The notes under the pieces: generated by a model
Databases searched by the model: none
Told to the model about the DNA's origin: nothing
What the model saw: only the letters and a program-made list of their open reading frames with translations
Origin: Pelargonium tetragonum
Taxonomy: Eukaryota; Streptophyta; Magnoliopsida; Geraniales; Geraniaceae
Assembly (NCBI GenBank): GCA_036897445.1
Contig: JAYMTL010000157.1
Span: 1 to 45,013, forward strand
Direction of reading: 5' to 3'
DNA length: 45,013 nt
Made by a program: the position numbers and the translations under genes
In this document: positions 1 through 13,200 of the stretch, piece after piece
Numbering within the stretch: the stretch's first letter is position 1
How the letters are laid out: each line of letters opens with the position of its first letter

Positions 1-3000
1 CTATAGAATATCTTTCTTATCTAATACAATATAGAGAATCTAAACCTTTTTCTCTACATCTTAACAATACAAATAGATAGGCCCTGGGAATACTAGCAAG
101 AAGGGGTCTACCTAACAAAGCTTACTAAGACCTTTATAGGTTTTATAGGTCTAGCTACAGTAACTACAGGCTACAAGAAGAGTACAGGTATCTCTCTTAA
201 TAAGAAAAAGACGGCTAAGAGGAGTCTTATAAAGACTGGGATCGGTCTAGCTCTGATCTTAAGATTACGTATGCAGAAGAGTAACAAACTAGTTAAGAAG
301 AAGCTGGTATAGGTGTATATTAAGTAAGGGCTCGTAAAAAAGGTCTAGTTAGTAGGCTTAAGAACCGAAGAGTATATATTAGAAGAGGTAACAAGTAATA
401 GAACATTTAATAAAGGGAACTGTCTCGTATAAAAAGGTACTTTAACTCTAGGGATTCCGAGTCGAAATGCTTATCAGTCAGGATCGAAGAAACTTGTTTG
501 TACAAAAACCTGGCAGGATCTTAGGCTTTCTAGTGCCGGGCCTAACTTAAAGGCATAAATAAATAGAAAACAAGAGGGGTGCAAACGAAAGATAAAAGAA
601 AGTCAAGAGCGAGTTGCCGACACTATAAACTTTCCTAATTACATAAAATCAAAGGGCCGGCGCAGTTGCTTAAAGAAAGAGAGAATTCAATACCAAAAGT
701 TTTAGGCGAACATTTCTTTTGTGTATCTTTCATATTATACCTTTTACTGAAGAGAAACCGGACTCCTTTTTTATTCCTCAAAAATTTAGGAGCTTTCCTA
801 AGTTATGAAAGGGCCCCTATTCCTTTCTACAAGATTTTTTGTACGTAACAAAAAGCGCTTTTGGGCTTGGCGCTAAAGAGTCTACAGTACGTAAGGAGTC
901 CTTGTCTAATAGGGGTCCCTTGCTGAAGTCTAACTTTCCTTCTGGATTTTTGAGTGCTTGGATTGTGGTGACTGTACCCAGCGCTCCTAACATACAAGAT
1001 TTCCAACTTTATTATGAAGTTTCAGTACTCAGTTAGAGGTAATAAAGAACCAGAAATAATAAAGTAAAAATAAAAACTCTTTTAGTAAAACTGAGAAATT
1101 TGCAGGGATTCCTTACGTAGGGTATATCTGAAAATCAAACCTTGATCTTGAAATAACTAATCTTTAGAGCTGAAACTCCTCCTTAAGTTTTTATTCCCCT
1201 TTAGGAGCTCCTTTTCCTTGACTTGCTCCCAAATATAGAATAGAATAGTAGCGGAACTCCTCTAGTCTAGAAAACTTGTACACATTTCTTTAAACTTTTT
1301 AGTGGTACCAGAGTCTAGAGAAGAAAAGAATACCATACTAAATACCTTAGAATTCCTATTCTTAAAAGGACTGATTTTCCTAGGGCTCTCTAAAATCACA
1401 GCACTTTGATCTTGTAATACCTATTTCATTTCTATCTCATTAGTTGAAACTAGTATTCTTAAAGCCTATCAAGCAGCTAATATTCATTTTGACTTCCCCT
1501 TAATTTATAATTACAGATCCTACCAAAACTAAAATTCTGGCTATAAATATTATCCTGGTCGAATGCTTTAAGCTTTTTCTCATATATTGTATAAGTATAA
1601 GAAACTTTGCGAGGCTAAATTCCTTTCTTTAGGAACACTGGGAATTACCTTAAATTTCTTATAAGACCTTTTTAAGAAAACTAAAAAGGTCTAAAGAACT
1701 CCAAAAAAACTTAGCCATAAAAGAAAGCTTAGTTCATTAAGAAATTATAGAGTTAGAGAGCCCCAGAAGTATGGAAACCCTTATTGATTTATCAGGGATT
1801 TCCCGAGAATAGTCGTATTTTGGTAATGTTTATGCCCTAATTAGGCACTTTATTACAAGTTTTTGACTCTTTCATTTTACACCCTACACCACTAGTATTT
1901 TGTATTTAGTAACTCTCGTTAAAAAATTCCGGGGCGTAACAAAGCAAAAGGACTTAACAAAGGGTGCGGTGTATAGTAAGAGAGGTCTTTGTACAAATTT
2001 TTATCAAACAAAATTCTAAGGCATTTTTCGTGCGTTATAACGCGCTTTTTACTACAGCCCTGTTTGATAAATTCTTTCTTTTATCGCTAATTTAGATACC
2101 CCGTAATATTGTACATTCAAAACTTTTCTTTTATTTTAGAGTCAGTATTTCTCATACTTTTTTATTACTTTTTAGAATCCCCTCTTCTTGTCAAAATCTT
2201 CCTTTTTTTTAGATCTTTCTTAACTCCGGGCTCTACTAATCAACGTTAGTTATAAGAATACCCCTTAGACTAGACCTCCTTAAATGAAATCAAAATGAAG
2301 GGGACCCTAGCTAGACTTAGTTATAAAATTCCTTACAATCCTGTGAGAAACTAGAAACGCCTGAATTACATTACCTTGACTTTACCAAAATAAAAACCTC
2401 CTGACCTTACTGTGATTAGAGACTCTGGCGGTTCCCTATTTCTTTTACCTTGTTAACTAAGTTAAGCACTTGTACAAACCTCCCTTTTTTCTTTTAGGAG
2501 TATCTACTAAAAAGTCTCTAGGAAAACCCTCCTATACGACCTTCTCGTGAGCTTTAACCCTTTTTGAATAAGCCCTGCGATTTTATTAAGTGCAGTTTTT
2601 ACATAGTTTATTTAACACTCGAAAATTGCCCGGAATTTGTTCTGGTTTCTTTAAGATTCGGAATATCAATACTTCTAAAAGTAAGGGACGGGGGTAGACC
2701 TGGCTTTATGGGCGCTGCTGCTACTAAAAAGACTTTTATAATATAAAAACAAGCATGAAGTTGCTAGTACACATAAGGAAATATCCTAACTTATTGCAAC
2801 CAAAAATTCAATAAAACGAGATACCTTTTAAAAGGAGACAGCCTTGCTAAGGGAATTTCTACTGCAACCTGGGTTCTTGAAAACTTGTATAGAACTTTAG
2901 TATAGTAAAAACTCTTGTTAAAGATGGCGTTACAAGGGGATTTCTGGTACTAAAGTTTATAATATAGAGTGAAACCACAAGCAAAAGTTAGATAAAAAAG

Positions 3001-6000
3001 CTCAACTCCCTTTAGTTTTATTTTCTAATTATCTAGTCTAGAGATCCTTTTTTTGTAACAACTACTCTCAGAGCCCTTTTTAGTTTACACTCCTGTAGAA
3101 CTAAGTAGTTTACTTTGGTTTTTGTGCTAAAAGCTGCCCGCTTACAATACTACTAACTAAATTTTTTTCTTCTTTTAATCAGATTCAGTAAGGTATAAGG
3201 TGCTTGATATAACATAATATTTTTCATAAATTTAGTTTATTATGTTTCACTAATTTACGAATTAGCTCGTACTCCAAAGCTATAGTACAAGAGAATGTCC
3301 CTTTAGCCTAAGAAAGATAAGAATAAGCTCTATTTTCACGACAAGTTCTTGTCTTTAATTTGTTCTAATTTGCCTGCTTGTTAGGAAAGCTTTAAGATTT
3401 TTGTGGATACCCTAACCTCGGAATTTAGAGTTCCCGAGCCAAAGAATCAAAAGAAGAATGTAGGGTTTTTGCGTGACTTTCTTCTTTTAGTCCAATGAGG
3501 TTACCCTTATTTCTTTCTAAAAAGGAGGCTTTTACTTAAGAGTTCCTCCTCTATAAACCCAAATACTTGATTAATCCTTGAAATGCTTTAGACTGTCTAT
3601 AAATAAAGAGTCCCTTTACATAAAATTCAGAGTAATCTTAAGTTTAAGTAGTATGCTTTTATACAGCTCTTATAATCAAGAATGAAATAAGAGTCAAAGT
3701 CTAACCTTTCGGGCTTAGGAAGGCCGTAGGTAAGGTAGCTCTTTACTTCATCGGATATTTTTATTAGGGGTTAGTTTAACTAGAGAGTAACTTCAGCATT
3801 GTTTGGTTTAGTCTGCTTTCCTTTTAGCCTTTGTTGGAAATTACTAGAAACTCTTTATATTTTAGAGTCTAGGATATATAAGTGTAACCTAGAGTAAACC
3901 TAGGGAATTCGAAATAGCAGTTAAATAGCTATCAAAATCTTGAGAATAACGTAAAACTATAATAAATAAGGCTCCGCTTTTCTGCTTTTTTTCTTAACTT
4001 TTAGAAAGTAGGCATAAGAAATAGAGGGAGTGGTTTACTACACTAAGCAGGGTACCCTTTTGGAATTTCAAGAAGAGACAGAGCTAAATTCTAGAGTAGT
4101 GAGTGGAGGTAGGTTGTTTCAAAGGTACAGATTCATATTATTATGAGCTAGTACGAGCTGCAAGGATTTAAAGAAAGGTAAACTTTCCTCTGTTTCAAGT
4201 TTCCGATTCCAGTTCCAGTTAAAAGGATGCTAGGGATAAAAGAATTGAAGCTAAAGTACTTCCTTTTAGAAAAAGAGTAAAAAAGGTTTAAGTTAAGGTT
4301 GATTTTGCTTTGTTATTACCAATTCCAGATAGAGCATTCAGAAGTCTAAATAAGTAAGGCTAAATCAAATTCCTGTTGGTGTTGTTTCCTCGTTTTCGGG
4401 TAGTTAGCAGGAGGGCCTAGAACTTATAAAAATTAGTAATTTAAGTATAAGGTATATTCCCTCGGCTCCCTGTACTTTTCGTTAAAGAGGAGAGAGCCTT
4501 AATAAAAGGGTAATGCAATATAGTATAAAATCTTGCTTACTTTAGTATACACACACCTTTCTTACTTGAAATTCTTAGAACTTCAAACAGCTATACTTTT
4601 TATATTCCCTTAAATTACCAAAAAACAAGTCCGATAAACTTTACTTTATTTACTGCGAATCCTTGTCCTTGTAATACTCTGTTTCTTAACTTTCTTCTAA
4701 TTCGAAGCGTGCAAAACAAACGAGTAAACCCCTTTTTAAAGATTGCAGTCTCTCGAACCTCCTTAGTGTGCTAGAAGTAACCGTGGTATTAAGCTTGTCC
4801 TTTTTTATTATTACTTTTAGATTTGCAATTTTCAGTTCTAAAAGCATCCTTGGATCTCTTACCGAGAAACCTTCTTTTAAAAACTTTAGCTAAATCTATT
4901 TAGGAGAAAAGGCTTAGCAACTCTTTAACTTACTACAGGTATAATACCCGCTTCGGGGATAGGAAAACTCCTTGTACAAGAAACCCTAAAAGAGCCAGAA
5001 TTGCTTTTTTTACTCTAAACCGAGGAATAGAAGTAAAAGACTCGTATCTCGTATAATATATTAAGGGGATTTCTCAAATCCTTAGGGAAATTTTAACAAT
5101 ATAACGTAAAAGTCCGAATGCCTATATTGAAGTTCAAGAAACAGCTTAGACTTAGAAGGAGTATTCTATCTCTAGAATTTTCTTAAGGGGTTGTTAGGCC
5201 TAACCCAGAGGCATTATATATATTTCTAAGTAACACAAAAGAGCTTATCCTTAATCGACTCAACTCATCTAACATAATAAAAAGAAAAAAGTATGCAATA
5301 AAGGAAAGGCTTTCAAGGAGCTCGCTATTTAAAAGTATGTTTTTCTTAATGGGTTTCGGTTATATATCAGCTTCAAAAGTTTCAAATAAAGACCTAAGTG
5401 GAAACTCCTGTGCTGTAGAAACCATTCAAAATTTCTGTGTTAAGGATTCTCGTTTTATAAGCTTCTTGTACAATAACTTATGTAATTCAACTAAAACTCG
5501 AAAGCGATTTTGAACTCATACACGACCCTTCAGTTTGTACTTTGACTTGCTAAATGAAACTGGATTAAACGCATAACCTAAAAAGCCCCTTTTTCAAGAA
5601 TAACAATCTTTATCTACGCGATTTTTAATCCCTATAATCTCAGTTTAGGGGGTCCTAGCTTGCATAAAAATGAAAACTAAGTTGAGTTTTAGATATATTT
5701 TAAGAGCTCCTCTCGAGCAACTTTTACTTACAATAGTTGTGCTTTTCGGAGGTAGCACCGGTCTGAGCAACTAGAAAGAGAATAAGTACAAATTTTCGAT
5801 ATAGGAAAAGCCCGGAATTCCCTTGCCTACAAGGGCTCGTAGATTCCTTTTTTAAAAGTTTGCGTTAATAAATCTCTTGAACTTGAAACAGAAATCATGT
5901 AAGTTTTCCCAGGAAAAGCCTTGTGTGGTAATAAATATTATAACTAAGAAAACCTAGCAAAAGCTTGAACCAGAAAAGTAAAGCAATCTTAGTAGTGGCA

Positions 6001-7639
6001 GGATTGCTACATATCCAGGGTTTTGTAGGAAAGTAAAGCAATCTTTATAGTACAAGTTTTGTCGATGTTCACTTAGAAGCTTTTACTTTATCAAAATGTT
6101 AAACATTCTGGGGAATTTAAAAGAAATTTTTTAAGGATCTTAAGCTTAGTATAAAAAGGACTTTAATCTTATAAGCTTTATTCTGGAAGAAATGCCTTGG
6201 AACCTGGAGTGAGGGGGTTTTATTCAGTTAGCTGGGGTAATTTTACAGTTCCAAACTTGACTTCTTAGGATTACGACTCGTATTAGGTGCGGACTCTTTG
6301 GATTTAATGTAATAAAAGGGAAGCTCAGACCAGTAAAAGCTATTTCAAAAAACAAGAATTCCGGATACTACACATAAAAGAATAATAAACCGGGATACTG
6401 TCAAAATGAATTTGGTTTTTTAGTTTACGAGTATGGTTATACTTTAATCTTTGTTGCTTATTTGGAAACCAATCCTCTGGCATTGAGACAAGGGCTTTCT
6501 ATATTCCGTTTTGTCCAAATTACAAATTAGGAGTTCTGTCCTTTAATTCCTTATGGTTTTCTAAAAAATAGAGTCTGGATCTAGTACTCTAGCTTAGCCC
6601 GGGTTGTAGGGCTCTTTTAAGCTTTAGTTTATATAGCCCATAGCAAAAGCGGGTAATAGCTAGTAAATGGATAAACTAAAAGTGTTCCTTTTGGTCTGTC
6701 AATATTTTTTTGTACTCAGAAATCCCTATAATTAATTTGTTCGCAATTTAAGTATTGAAAATGGAAGTCTCTAGATTGAAGAGAAAATACAAGTTTCATA
6801 ACTTGAATAAGTGTAGGGTAAATTGAAAGAAAACTTAACAAATGAAAAAAATCTACATCAAGGAGTCCTAAAAGCTTTTTAAAAAGGCACTAAATGAGTC
6901 ATACAAAGGGTTTTTTTGTTTTCACTTAATAAAGTTCTTTCCTTCAAGAACGGGAGACCTGTCATGTATAAATCTAAACAAGACAAGCTAGACTAACTAC
7001 TATCAAAAGTTTATACTTCAGGAATACCTTGTACTTTACCAAAAGGAATTTTGTTCAAATAAAAATATACAATTAAAGGCTGCTTTTCTTGTATAGACTC
7101 CCTAAAAAAATATCCACGGAACCGCTTGCGACTCTACAATAATTCTAAATACCCGTAAAGTAAGAAATTATTTATTACTTAAAGGGTATATCCCTAGACT
7201 GACCTAAATCTTGACTAAATTCAGTTCCTAATGGAGTAACTCCTATAAATATAAGGTCTTAAGACTAGCCTCTATCTACATCTCCAATATCAAGGCTCAG
7301 CTACTAAACTGGATCCGGAAAAAGGCCCTTAATGCATAACTCGAATTTTCAGGAAATAGATTCAGAATAATATCGAAGTTTCTATCATTTATCGTCGGGT
7401 ACCCTTTAAATCGCTTTTTTGTACATTCAGGGCTTAAAGTCAATATTTACTAGGATCTCCTTATTCCCTTCGTCAGTCTTCACTTCGTTGGAAATTGGAG
7501 TAGGAGTAATAAAGCACTTTTAAGCTTAGGAAGAAAACTTAAGGTACATAAGGAGTTGCTTTTGTGTTCCTTTTTTTTTCAAGGTTTCTGATCCGAGATA
7601 CTAAAAAATTTTTAAGGGTATAAAGAATTTCTAGTAAAG
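1..7639. other. No recognised gene: left flank
   Basis: No protein family, complete tRNA or rRNA was recognised. The open frames are at most 65 codons, within chance for this composition. The first ~440 bases are purine-rich on the plus strand and look somewhat like decayed coding or element DNA; the rest is uniform A+T-rich sequence. Visible structure is limited to GGANTCC copies (452, 760, 895, 1107, 6862), GGAGCTCC at 1204, GGAATTCC at 5814, and the direct repeat at 5975-6045. Confidence 0.5.
5975..6045 (+). repeat. 16-bp direct repeat, copies 55 bp apart
   Basis: AAAGTAAAGCAATCTT is present at 5975-5990 and again at 6030-6045, identical and in the same orientation. The following bases are also similar (AGTAG and TATAG). 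This looks like a local duplication with a diverged middle. No gene is recognised around it. Confidence 0.75.
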
Positions 7640-8305
7640 AATTAAAGTTTCCAGTATAAAGGGTAGTAGTATATAAATAGCGAGGAGTTCTTATATAAGA
7701 ATTTTCCTTAGGTCTTAGCTAGTGAAATTCTAAAGGGAATCCTAAGGGATGTATAAAGATAAAAGATTCTTAACTCCTACTTTTATCTTTATCTTATTTA
7801 GAAGTGTTAGAGGATTAGCCCTCTTGTCTTACTGTGTTACTGTACTCTGTATTCCATGGCTAGCCGTGTTCTACCTAAAAAAGGACTCCAATTAAATAAG
7901 TAAGGAATTTCTTATTTCTTTACTTGTGGATCTAAAGGAGAGGCTCTAGCTGAAGCAGGAGCCTTAGCAGCTATACTAGCTAGAGCAGGAACTGTAAGAG
8001 TAAGAGCTGGAGTATACCGTACATTATAGGATTAAGAGAAGAAGCTATAACCTGTTGCTCAGCAGGAGCAGTGGTTAGAGTAATAGGAAGGATAAGGACT
8101 ATAATGTACTGTGCTAATAGAGTATTCTTATACACTGTATTTTTGTTATGGTTGTTTTATTACTGTATTACTATAGTATTGTATTTTAGTATTAGTTGCT
8201 TAAGGAAGATTGTACTACCTTCTTCAAGGGGTGTTACTCTACCTTATGTGTTTATCGCTGATGAGTATACAAACCCTATAGGAGTAGTGTAATAGCCTAT
8301 TCTCC
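7640..8305. other. Degenerate, possibly element-derived stretch left of copy A
   Basis: Between the hairpin at 7753-7792 and repeat copy A lies a stretch with a different texture: repeated GAGCAGG/GCAGGAGC words near 7955-8075, then an A+T-rich run. One open frame at 8071-8292 (+, 73 codons, TTG-type start) matches no family I know and looks incidental. Because copy A follows directly and copy B is next to an LTR-like segment, this may be the body of an old mobile element. That is an inference from position and texture only. Confidence 0.25.
7753..7792. repeat. 13-bp perfect inverted repeat, 14-base loop
   Basis: ATAAAGATAAAAG (7753-7765) is followed after 14 bases by its exact reverse complement CTTTTATCTTTAT (7780-7792). 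The stem is all A+T except two G-C pairs, so it is a moderate hairpin in RNA or single-stranded DNA. It sits at the left side of the degenerate stretch that ends in copy A, so it may mark an insertion border or an RNA end. Neither role is shown. Confidence 0.7.
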
Positions 8306-8357
8306 CGACTGACACGAGGTAATGTAATATTAAGTTTTATTGGGTATGCATGCACTA
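8306..8357 (+). repeat. Copy A of a dispersed ~55-bp repeat
   Basis: This 52-bp block is the diverged partner of 24727-24787, about 16.4 kb away in the same orientation. The sequence after it (CCCCACCCATTGACCTAGAC) keeps only weak likeness to the sequence after copy B, so the common unit seems to stop near 8360-8380. The two copies have diverged enough that the element is not recently active. Confidence 0.6.
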
Positions 8358-10126
8358 TATGCCCCACCCATTGACCTAGACTTATCTGGCCTAGATTTCC
8401 TTGGCTCTTATTTCCCGGGTTTAGTGTAATAAATTGCGGGGAGAGTCTTGTTACTAACTACAAGAAATCGAATAATAAAGCTACTTGGGAGGCTCTAGGA
8501 TTTCAATCTATTAAGCCTATGTATGTAAACAGGTTCTTTTACTTACGCCTAATCTTTCTCTCTACTCTAAGTGGGGCTTTTTAAGGCTAGCCAGTTTCAT
8601 AAGAATCTTAAAATGAAAAGATTTTTGGAAAGGAAAGTTTAGTAATGGTATATAGGATTAAGGCACTCTAGTAATAGCTGTTAGTTTCAGTCGAGTTTAC
8701 CAGACATTAATTGAAATTACAACTATTAACCTTCCTTTTATGAGGGTTTTACATAGTAGTTGAGCTTAGTGCTTAAAATAAGAGTAACGCAAGCATGTAG
8801 TCTCCTGCAGTATAAAGTCAAAAATGACTCGGTACTAGAATTTATAGAGTACTGTTTCCCCTACCTTGAAAGGAAAGAACTTATATAGTATATAGAAAGA
8901 ATAAATCTTGATTCTTTGACACTTATGTAAAAGATTAGAATACTTACAAGTAAGTTACTGTTGTGTAAAAACCTTGAGTGGTTCTGCTAAGGGATACAAC
9001 CTCCTGGCTAGACTTTGTACTTTAAAAGTCTTTCTGCAAAAGAAGCTGTGGGTATGACAAAAAAGGAACTTTGTTTTATATATCTCAAGCAAGTCCTTTT
9101 AATACGTTTATAAGAGTAATAGAGGAAAGGTCTCTCTCTTACTTAAGTGCTTTTAAGGAGAGTGATTTTACTATAGAGTATCCTACAAGGAACCCTTTTA
9201 AAGAATATGCCAACCAAACATCAAATAGACGAAATACAAGTACACAAACTAGATTATGTCTAAGGTCAATTTCCGGTATTTACCATCCTGAATAAGTTTC
9301 CAAAATTAACCTTAAAAAAGAGACTCTACCGGGATTTTTAAGAACTTTTTCACTTTTACATTTGAGGGAAGACGGGACTTTCGGGACACCTCATTTGAGG
9401 AGTAACTCATTGTACTTTAGCTCAACTCTGAAACCCCTTGTCATAATATTAAGAACGCACCTTTACTTCTACCTAGAGAATCAAAGTCTCTTGCGTGCGG
9501 GGTTCCTTACTTATTGCACAGCCCAGTCGCTAAGACACCGTTTCAAGACCTATTAAGAGTTCACATGGTCGTCAAGAGTGAAGGGCATTTGGTGGGTGTA
9601 TTTACTTTATCCTTTTGAGGCACTAATACAAAAATAAGTACGGATTCTCCCTGTTCTAGTTTAAAGTCTCAGACCATGTATAAGTGTATAAAAGAGGTCT
9701 AATCTCTTCGCCGTCATATCGGATAACCTGGGAAAACCTATTTCGCTATAGGAAGGAATAACCTAACTCCAGAGCCTTTTAGCTTTTGCACCCCTTAAGA
9801 GAACCCGGTTTGTGTATTAGTAAAGAGTCGTAGAGGCTCCAATTAGGAATAACAAGCTATCACAAAGAGGTTTTGACTTTAGGGTATATGAAGGCATAAT
9901 TCATAACCAGAATTAACAGGACTCCTGTAGAATAGGTTTGATTTATAAAGAAGAGCCCGATAAATAAACTTGTTAGATAAAAAGTAGAGTTGGCTTGGGT
10001 AATATAAAACTTTACAGTCCTATTGCTTAAAAATTAAGACTTACTGTAAACCTGGAAACAGAGTTCTCAATAAACAAGTTAAGGGTTTAAGGGGTCTTTT
10101 TTTTTCTTTGTTCTACTATTGGCTAG
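8358..10126. other. No recognised gene: between repeat copy A and the tRNA-like relic
   Basis: Open frames at 9071-9295 and 9362-9556 (+) are 74 and 64 codons. They match nothing I know and fall within chance length. One GGANTCC copy lies at 9919. Nothing else structured was seen. Confidence 0.45.
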
Positions 10127-10206
10127 TTTACTGCACGGGACTTGAACCGGCGACATTCCTATTAAAACTACTAAATAAAGCGCTACCGCCGAGACTAATG
10201 ACGTAA
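10127..10206 (-). tRNA. tRNA-like relic
   Basis: Read on the minus strand, the stretch has the D-arm-like CGGCGGTAGCGC and the T-arm-like GCCGGTTCAAGTCCCGT in the right order and at about the right distance. Its ends, TTACGTC (10200-10206) and GCAGTAA (10128-10134), pair at five of seven acceptor positions. Against a working gene, the T stem has a C-C mismatch, the D stem pairs poorly, and no clean seven-base anticodon loop can be drawn in the A+T-rich middle, so no amino acid is assigned. It is most likely a decayed tRNA gene. Covariance-model scoring would decide. Confidence 0.3.
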
Positions 10207-13200
10207 TTCCTCCAGATAGGAGCTCTTATGATATCCTATTGCAATTCTTTCTTTCTACACTACTAAGTCTAAGTGATTACAACCTGGATTCCCAAGTCAC
10301 CCGGCCGCAGAACTTACTCCTTTAGTATCGAGAAGCTCTAAGTTTCTTAGTATACCTAAGTAATTCTATCTATATAATATGTAAACGCCTGCTTCCATAT
10401 GCAAATTTTTTTATATTGGGCAGCTAACTACATTTACGAATCGGAAACTCCTTTTGTTTGTCATAGAAGAAATCTTACTGCTAGCCTTCTAAAAAATTCT
10501 TTACTCTAGGACTTTCCTTTTTCTTTTTGTAAGTAGGGCTTATGGACTCCTATACAGTACTTTTAAAAGTACGCTATACTATATAGGTTTGCCTGCTTTA
10601 GGGGTTGGTACTTTCTAAATTTCTAAATATTTTTTAGTGGGTATCCCAGGTATGGTATAGTAAGGGATCCGGGATTTTCTAAATTCTCATCAAAGCAATC
10701 CGAAAGGTCAAACTTTTATACTAGACTAGATACGTCTTATCCGTCTTATACCCCTTGTTATAATTTGCATTTAAGGACCCTTTTCGGGAACTTAAAAGTA
10801 CAGGATGCTTTGTGAACGACTTATATGGGGATTCCTACACTCGACTTTCTTTTTAAGTTTTATCTCTTGGTTTTGGAGATATGAAAATGCCAGACTCCTC
10901 GATAAGTAGAGCGAATTAAAGAAAATTGGAAAATTTATAACACAAGTTTAGACATGGACCCTTAGAAAATAGGGGTAATAGTTTAGAAGAGAAATCCTTT
11001 AGTCATATTAGAAAAAGTAAACTTAGAATGCAAAATATGCCGAGTTCCCTCTATGTAGGACTCTCTTGTAACCCAGTTTTACACAAAAAGGAATTAGGAA
11101 AAGACGTAATCCCCCCAGGTCTTATGGAGCTTTAAAGGGAATTGAAAACACGTTAAGATATCCCATAGCAGGGCCTTACCTTAGACTAAAGACTAAAACC
11201 AAGCTTTTTTTAGAGTTCGGATCCCTTGCTTCTTCCGTACCACAACCCGAATTCCCCTATTTTAAGTACAAATTCTAGTAAGAAGGGTTTCTATGGTATA
11301 TCAGATGATGTACCCTTTAAGTTTAGAGTATAAAGCGGTGGAGCTGGATCCCCTACCCCTAGAAATAAGAAATGCGACTTCATTTACGAAAAAATTATCA
11401 TTCGCTTAAAAGCCTGCCGAAAGCGAGTCTTCAAACAAGGTAGACGCATGAAATAGGGTTCTATACCTACGCTCTTAGTAGAATTCTAAAACCTTAGGAG
11501 TTCTTATCGTTACATACATCAGCTATAACTAAAAGTTACTTGTTTTGATCAAAAAGCTAGTTTTACAAGGCTCTCCAACGGATAAGAAATTATAAGCTAA
11601 AGCTTCCTGCTTGCCAGTGTCAAACATTAAAGACTTGGGGAATTCCTTTGGGAGAAGCTCTATTGAGCTAAAACGAAATAAGGATAATTAGGGAAACTTC
11701 CAAACGAAACTAACTTAAGTGCGGACTAAAAACTAAACACATAAAAATTCTTGTAAAAAAGCCTTTATTTAAGAAGTTTTCCCGGAATTTCAAATTTTTG
11801 ATTAAAGTAAGAGATAAAAAGCTAAAAGGTAATAACAGAATTTTGGTTTAATATGGGACTCCCTGAGATCAAAGGCTTTTTTTTTCAGAATTGCATTGTA
11901 CTTCAAAAGAGACTTTTTGTAGTGAATAATACTCTTAGCTTTTTGTAAATTAAGAACATCGAGCCCCGCTTTATTAGATATATTTGTTTCCTAATCCCAG
12001 CTCTTTATACTTACTTTATATACAAGACTTTAGAAAACGAGTAATAGTAATATTAAATTTCTTTTTGCACAAAACCCGTTCTATGACCATTTAATTTAAG
12101 ATGAAACCCATTTTTTTGAATTTACTGAGCTTTTTAGTATATAAATTTAGAATTCAATCCTGGAGGACTTTCTAGTAACTTCCTTTTTACAAGACTAAAA
12201 ACCCAGGTTTTAACACTTTTCAAAAACCCTCTAATAAATAATATTTGTATAACAAGTCGGGGATCCCCAAGAAATTCAATCTAGTTTTTGAGTGAAACAC
12301 ATAATTAGAAAGAAATTTGAATGTCCTAATCTATGGTAGAAAAAATATTAGAATCAAGTTAAACAAAAATAGGAATGACTTCTTAAGAGCTTTGTTACTC
12401 CGTAAGGAATGGAGTCAGCCCCGAACTCGTTTAAAGAACCCGGCTAAAAGTACAAAAAAATTAACAAACGGCGATCTACTTCAGTTAATGGGCAATTTCA
12501 TAATATTAATCTTATATCAGTCCTAAAAAGGGCCTCCTTTTAAGTAAGGATTTAGAGGGTTCAAAAAGTCAACCTATCTAAGGCGAAAAGAATTTCTTCC
12601 TAAAGGAAAGGGTTCTGGAATAGAAAATGAAATAGACCCCTCCAACTGATAAGAGGTATCTGGTTTAGTAGTTTACATTATACATTTCATGAAATCAAAG
12701 CTTGTTTAGGCTGGATAAGTAGGATATTTTAGTTTTCTATTTGTATAGAGCTAATCTCGTATTAGGTCTTCTGGTATTTTCTATTTTACCTCACAAGATA
12801 AAGTTTTAAACGGTTGCCCTACCCCCTGTTTGTTACTGCGGAGACTCCCGAAGTAGGTCGAAGGTTGCTCTCCTAAGAGGTGATATGAGAATTGAGCTAT
12901 TTAGGTAGCTTTTACTCCCTCGATTTTTTAGAATTACTTTAATAATAGTATTTCCTTACTTTCTAGTCATTTTCAAGATTTCTGTACTTATTCTTAGAGG
13001 GCCCTAGTAATCACAAGTAAGATTTTTATGAGTGCGTTCCTAAAGAAGAGAATTCCCCGGCTGGTGTAAATGCATCCATTGAGAGAGGTATCAAAGCATA
13101 GGCATTAATCTTACGAAATCTGACCCCTTTTTAGGTTTCCAGACTAAGTGTTTCATTTCAAAAGAAAAACTTTTAGGGAAGTGGGACTTAATTCCTTGTT

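Noticed and set aside
4140-4175. TAGTACGAG resembling the sarcin-ricin loop of LSU rRNA
   Set aside because: Nine bases are expected by chance about once in three windows like this, and the flanking bases do not match.
9568-9590. CATGGTCGTCA resembling the SSU rRNA helix 35 region
   Set aside because: The match needs a gap, and the flanks do not continue the rRNA pattern.
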